The notes under the pieces are model-generated. The model searched no databases. It had not been told where the DNA came from and saw only the letters and a list, made by a program, of their open reading frames with translations. A stretch of 6,534 bases of DNA from Nocardioides sp. GTDB lineage: Bacteria > Actinomycetota > Actinomycetes > Propionibacteriales > Nocardioidaceae. Position 1 is the stretch's first letter; each line of letters begins with the position of its first letter. The stretch covers positions 1 to 6,534 of the forward strand of contig JAJPEO010000363.1 of assembly GCA_021166815.1 (NCBI GenBank), given 5' to 3'. The position numbers and the translations under genes were made by a program. Below are positions 6,053 to 6,534 of the stretch, piece after piece.

Positions 6053-6534
6053 AGAGGCTGGCCGCGATCGTGGCGGTGATCGCGCTGGTCGGTGTCGCCG
6101 TCCTGTCCGGCGCACTGGTCCTGATGGACGCGGGAGACCGCGACGCGCGGGACCGTACGCCGCGGGCCAACACGCCGGGCGGCCCCGAGGTGACGGCTCC
6201 GCCGACGCCCGACCTGGACACGTTCTACTCCCAGCGCATCGACTGGCAGCCGTGCTCGCACAGCGCCTCGCGCGACTGCGCGACCCTCGAGGTGCCGGTC
6301 GACTACCGCGACCCAGGTGGCGAGACGTTCGCGCTCAACCTGCTGCGCGTGCCCGCGGCGGGCCGGCCGATCGGCTCGCTGGTCGTCAACCCCGGCGGGC
6401 CCGGCGCGCCGGGGACCTCGTACGCCAACATGGCGCCGTACGTCTTCGGCGAGCCGCTGCTGAAGCGCTTCGACATCATCGGCTTCGACCCGCGCGGCAC
6501 GGGGGAGTCCTCGCCGGTCGACTGCCTCAGCGAC
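6049..6534 (+). CDS. Exported TAP-like alpha/beta hydrolase (tripeptidyl aminopeptidase-type), 5' part only
   Basis: The frame is open from GTG 6049 to the window end, 162 residues. GAGGA at 6037-6041 lies seven bases upstream, and a TGA in the same frame at 6019-6021 rules out longer starts. Residues 1-28 (MKRLAAIVAVIALVGVAVLSGALVLM) form a signal peptide or membrane anchor. There is no lipobox cysteine. A low-complexity P/T/D linker follows to ~57, then the domain entry FYSQRIDWQPC with C69 and C77 likely forming a disulfide, CATLEVPVDY, the oxyanion-hole loop NPGGPGAPG (114-122) and FDIIGFDPRGTGESSPVDC (141-159). These are hallmarks of the Streptomyces SlpD/SlpE and mycobacterial Hip1 (CaeA)-like peptidase group. 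The nucleophile serine (GxSxG), catalytic Asp and His, and the TAP-like C-terminal domain lie beyond the window. The gene follows holB by 13 bp, probably in one transcript. Substrate is unknown. Confidence 0.85.
   Translation, partial: MKRLAAIVAVIALVGVAVLSGALVLMDAGDRDARDRTPRANTPGGPEVTAPPTPDLDTFYSQRIDWQPCSHSASRDCATLEVPVDYRDPGGETFALNLLRVPAAGRPIGSLVVNPGGPGAPGTSYANMAPYVFGEPLLKRFDIIGFDPRGTGESSPVDCLSD

Noticed and set aside
1..6534. A novel defence, mobile or biosynthetic system
   Set aside because: All recognisable genes are replication or housekeeping genes in an order conserved in actinobacteria. I see no transposase, integrase, toxin-antitoxin, phage or CRISPR sequence.

Overview
The window is very GC-rich, with G/C-biased third codon positions, frequent GTG starts and an actinobacterial-style TopA (lysine-rich tail in place of zinc fingers). 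It reads as the chromosome of a high-GC actinobacterium. The 29-bp family of repeats behind topA and the wording of the proteins suggest Nocardioidaceae (Nocardioides or a relative). That genus-level guess is from memory, not from a search.

Layout from left to right: (1) the 3' end of a gene that looks like the C-terminus of a DUF7059-type SAM-dependent methyltransferase (+, 1-360). (2) Converging on it, a 257-aa protein of unknown function (-, 374-1147). (3) A 262-bp divergent intergenic region (1148-1409) with four DnaA-box-like nonamers, a small perfect hairpin, a 7-7-7 palindrome and a possible -10 for topA. (4) topA, complete DNA topoisomerase I (+, 1410-4088). (5) A 148-bp gap holding two and a half copies of a 29-bp unit that ends in a full hairpin, then a -10-like hexamer six bases before the next start. 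(6) tmk, thymidylate kinase (+, 4237-4866), full length but interrupted by an in-frame TAG at codon 124. (7) holB, DNA polymerase III delta' subunit (+, 4863-6035), overlapping tmk by GTGA. (8) The 5' part of a secreted or membrane-anchored TAP-like alpha/beta hydrolase (+, from 6049, runs off the end).

The order topA - tmk - holB - exported peptidase-like hydrolase is, as I recall, conserved in Streptomyces and relatives, so the gene set itself is ordinary core genome. TopA controls supercoiling, Tmk supplies dTDP for dTTP, and delta' is part of the clamp loader, so the cluster serves DNA replication. I see no defence system, phage, transposase, RNA gene or CRISPR.

The points worth a second look are the single nonsense codon in the otherwise intact, normally essential tmk; the DnaA-box-like cluster and palindrome upstream of topA; the tandem half-palindromes between topA and tmk; and a strong ribosome binding site at the holB/hydrolase junction that serves only a six-codon ORF. 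The first and last could each be explained by one base of mutation or sequencing error.
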